NCBI GenBank assembly: GCA_033762625.1
Contig: JANRLI010000017.1
Coordinates: forward strand, 1 to 64,000
Length of the DNA: 64,000 nt
Origin: Alphaproteobacteria bacterium
GTDB taxonomy: Bacteria > Pseudomonadota > Alphaproteobacteria > UBA9219 > RGZA01
Direction of reading: 5' to 3'
Position numbers and translations under genes: made by a program. Each line of letters opens with the position of its first letter. The first letter of the stretch is position 1. The notes beneath the pieces were generated by a model. It ran no database searches and had not been told where the DNA came from. It saw only the letters and a program-made list of their open reading frames with translations. This document shows positions 61,967 through 64,000 of the stretch, one piece after another.

Positions 61967-62719
61967 ATGGGAATTCAGATTAAAAATATCACCGCCGGTT
62001 ATGACCGCCACCCCGCCATCCACCATGTTTCAGGCACATTTAGCAGTGGTAGTTTAACGGCTGTGATTGGGCCAAATGGTTCTGGCAAAAGCACGCTGCT
62101 AAAAACTATTGCCGGTTTTATCAAACCCATGTCAGGCGAATTGAATTTTACCGAAGCAAATAAAAAACGCATCGGCTACTTGCCGCAGATTGCGGAGATT
62201 GACCGCACTTTCCCGCTTTCGGTTTACGATGTAGTGATGATGGGGCATTGGCCAAGCTGCGGCAATTTTGGAAGTGTTTCTTTAAAGCAACGCGAGCAGG
62301 CATTAGCTGCGCTAGACGAAGTTGGCATGGAAGCATTCGCGCAGCGTTCAATCGGCGCATTATCATCAGGGCAATTTCAACGCGTGCTCTTCGCACGGCT
62401 AATGTTACAAAATGCGGATATTCTTTTATTAGATGAACCATTTTCCGCGATAGATACACGCACCGCGCATGATTTGCTGCATTTGATCGAAGCCTGGCAT
62501 AAAAAGGGCAAAACAGTTTTAACGGTGTTGCATGATATGGAGCAGGTAAAACACCATTTCCCCGAAACGCTTATTCTAGCGCGAGAAATCGTTGCATGGG
62601 GCCCAACCGCCACGGCATTAACTGATAAACATTTGGCATCTGCGCAGGAATTATCGCAACACTGGCATGATGATGCGGTGGCCTGCCGCCGTGATACAAT
62701 GAGTGATGAGGCAGCGTGA
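61967..62719 (+). CDS. znuC: Zinc ABC transporter ATP-binding protein ZnuC
   Basis: A 250-residue ABC ATPase. Walker A is G-P-N-G-S-G-K-S-T, the signature L-S-S-G-Q-F-Q-R, Walker B D-I-L-L-L-D-E-P, and the switch histidine lies in L-H-D-M. It is of the metal (ZnuC/MntB) subfamily. It overlaps znuB by one base (TGATG) or four if the GTG is used. Zinc rather than manganese specificity is inferred from zur and the His-rich binding protein. Confidence 0.93.
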   Translation: MGIQIKNITAGYDRHPAIHHVSGTFSSGSLTAVIGPNGSGKSTLLKTIAGFIKPMSGELNFTEANKKRIGYLPQIAEIDRTFPLSVYDVVMMGHWPSCGNFGSVSLKQREQALAALDEVGMEAFAQRSIGALSSGQFQRVLFARLMLQNADILLLDEPFSAIDTRTAHDLLHLIEAWHKKGKTVLTVLHDMEQVKHHFPETLILAREIVAWGPTATALTDKHLASAQELSQHWHDDAVACRRDTMSDEAA

Positions 62720-63591
62720 TGGAGCTTATCAACACCATTATCAGTCCTTTTGCTGATTACGTATTCATGCGCCGCGCACTTATCGGCTGCATTATTTTAT
62801 CCCTTGGCGCCGGGCCGCTAGGTGTACTGCTTATTTTACGCCGTATGAGTTTAATGGGCGAAGCCATGTCGCACGCCGTATTGCCCGGCATTGCCGCTGG
62901 ATTTTTAATTGGCGGCTTATCGGTGCCATTAATGGGCCTTGGCGGTCTAATCGCCGGTATTCTTGTTGCACTATGCGTTGGGATTGTTACCCGTACCACC
63001 ATCTTGCGTGAAGATGCGAACCTTGCTGCGTTCTACCTGATTGCACTGGCTTTGGGTGTGCTACTGATTTCACTGCACGGCAACACCATTGATTTGGTGC
63101 ATCTGTTATTCGGGTCGGTACTTGCGATTGATAAGACTTCCTTGCAATTAATGGCAGGCGTAACCAGTGTGACGCTCGTTTTATTTACGCTATTTTATCG
63201 CCCTATTCTTACTGAAGCTTTTGACCCTATTTTCATGCGCTCGGTGAACCGGTTCGGTTCCTTGTATCATTTGCTTTTTCTTGTCCTGGTCGTAATCAAC
63301 CTGATTGCGGGGTTTCAGGCCCTGGGCACACTCATGGCAGTTGGATTAATGATGCTGCCCGCAGCTGCTGCGCGGTTTTGGGCACGGCATTTCCTATCCC
63401 TATCACTCACCGCATGCGGAATTGGAATTTGTTCAGGCTTTATTGGCCTGCTTGTTTCCTATTATGAAAATGTTCCTTCGGGCCCTGCGATTATTCTGAC
63501 CGCCGGATGCGTTTATATTGCTTCACTCTTGTTCGGGCGATATGGCAGCGTCCGGGCACGATATTACCCTGCCAAGCATCTTGAAAACTGA
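62719..63591 (+). CDS. znuB: Zinc ABC transporter permease ZnuB
   Basis: A 290-residue integral membrane permease of the ABC-3 family with about eight helices. It has M-G-E-A-M-S-H-A-V-L-P-G and the C-terminal G-T-L-M-A-V-G-L-M-M-L-P-A-A-A-A-R, both diagnostic for this family. The ATG at 62719 overlaps the znuC stop codon; a GTG directly before it is the alternative start. znuA follows after 16 bases. Confidence 0.94.
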   Translation: MELINTIISPFADYVFMRRALIGCIILSLGAGPLGVLLILRRMSLMGEAMSHAVLPGIAAGFLIGGLSVPLMGLGGLIAGILVALCVGIVTRTTILREDANLAAFYLIALALGVLLISLHGNTIDLVHLLFGSVLAIDKTSLQLMAGVTSVTLVLFTLFYRPILTEAFDPIFMRSVNRFGSLYHLLFLVLVVINLIAGFQALGTLMAVGLMMLPAAAARFWARHFLSLSLTACGIGICSGFIGLLVSYYENVPSGPAIILTAGCVYIASLLFGRYGSVRARYYPAKHLEN

Positions 63592-63607
63592 CCACAAGGA
63601 TAAGCAC

Positions 63608-64000
63608 ATGCGCAAGCTCCTCGCCGCAATATCCATAGCTATGTCTATAGTTTCCCTTCCCTTGCACGCGGCGCCACTAAAAGTTGTCGCCAGCTTTTCT
63701 ATTCTTGGCGATATGGTCAAGCAGGTTGGCGGCGATTTAATTGAAGTCGAGACGCTGGTTGGCCCAGATGGCGATGCGCATGTATTCCAGCCCACACCCG
63801 CCGATGGAAAAAAAGTTGCCCGCGCATCTATCGTATTCATCAATGGGCTTGGCTTTGAAGGATGGATTGAACGCCTAGTTAAATCAGCTGATTACAAAGG
63901 CAAACTCGTAACAGTAAGCACAGGCTTAAACCATACACGCACCATGACTGAGGAAGAAGACGAGCATGACCACGGGCATGGACACAAACATGGAACTGCT
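63608..64000 (+). CDS. znuA: Zinc-binding periplasmic protein ZnuA (partial, runs off right edge)
   Basis: The first 131 codons of a metal-binding solute receptor. It has a signal peptide (about 1-22), V-V-A-S-F-S-I-L-G-D-M-V-K-Q-V-G-G, D-A-H-V-F-Q-P-T-P-A-D with the first metal-binding His, and a His/Asp/Glu-rich loop beginning at about residue 117 (E-E-E-D-E-H-D-H-G-H-G-H-K-H), a hallmark of zinc-type cluster A-I receptors. AAGGA precedes the ATG. The rest lies beyond the window. Confidence 0.94.
   Translation, partial: MRKLLAAISIAMSIVSLPLHAAPLKVVASFSILGDMVKQVGGDLIEVETLVGPDGDAHVFQPTPADGKKVARASIVFINGLGFEGWIERLVKSADYKGKLVTVSTGLNHTRTMTEEEDEHDHGHGHKHGTA

Overview
This 64 kb window is chromosomal DNA of a Gram-negative bacterium, most likely an alphaproteobacterium of moderate GC content. 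The main evidence is the order ruvC-ruvA-ruvB-ybgC-tolQ-tolR-tolA-tolB-pal-cpoB-tilS-ftsH, a HIG1-type twin-membrane protein, the etfB/etfA pair, and a DUF1007/NicO/Zur/Znu zinc locus. The sequence does not allow a firm placement below class.

Layout. 0-5 kb: left-edge fragment of an unknown gene, mscL, a Kef-type K+/H+ antiporter, rimO and queA. 5-10 kb: two paralogous secreted OmpA-domain proteins around a glycine-zipper lipoprotein, then a phosphorelay split into a sensorless hybrid kinase, a lone receiver and a lone Hpt protein. 10-13.7 kb: a secreted cysteine-rich tandem-repeat protein and an LpxR-type lipid A deacylase. 13.76-20.37 kb: a compact 6.6 kb integrative element at the 3' end of a tRNA-Ser(CGA) gene. 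It carries a tyrosine integrase, AlpA-like and HTH regulators, a helicase/primase-like ATPase, a zinc-ribbon protein and small exported cargo, but no recognisable capsid, packaging or conjugation gene.

20.5-42 kb is core genome: etfAB, tsaD, gpsA, EVE protein, acetyl-CoA synthetase, glmM, thiD, ruvCAB, tol-pal, tilS, ftsH. 42-53 kb is a surface-glycan region: an STT3-like membrane glycosyltransferase, a methyltransferase, a GDP-mannose 3,5-epimerase homologue, a nucleotide-sugar dehydrogenase and two large glycosyltransferases (tldD lies inside it). 53-59.7 kb: a complete RND efflux operon with a divergent TetR regulator and a palindromic operator across the efflux promoter. 59.7-64 kb: a zinc uptake locus, zur-zevA-zevB, divergent from a small ORF and znuC-znuB-znuA; znuA runs off the right edge.

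The most interesting part is the 6.6 kb element. Its ends can be read from the DNA: a near-copy of the tRNA 3' end at the left, and a pair of 12-nt-spaced ATCTACTC-type repeats just inside each end, which look like integrase arm sites. Two blocks of a 9-nt AAACCGATA repeat in opposite orientation bracket the replication-type gene, and three palindromes lie upstream of alpA. It looks like a minimal P4/PICI-style satellite or a relic of one.
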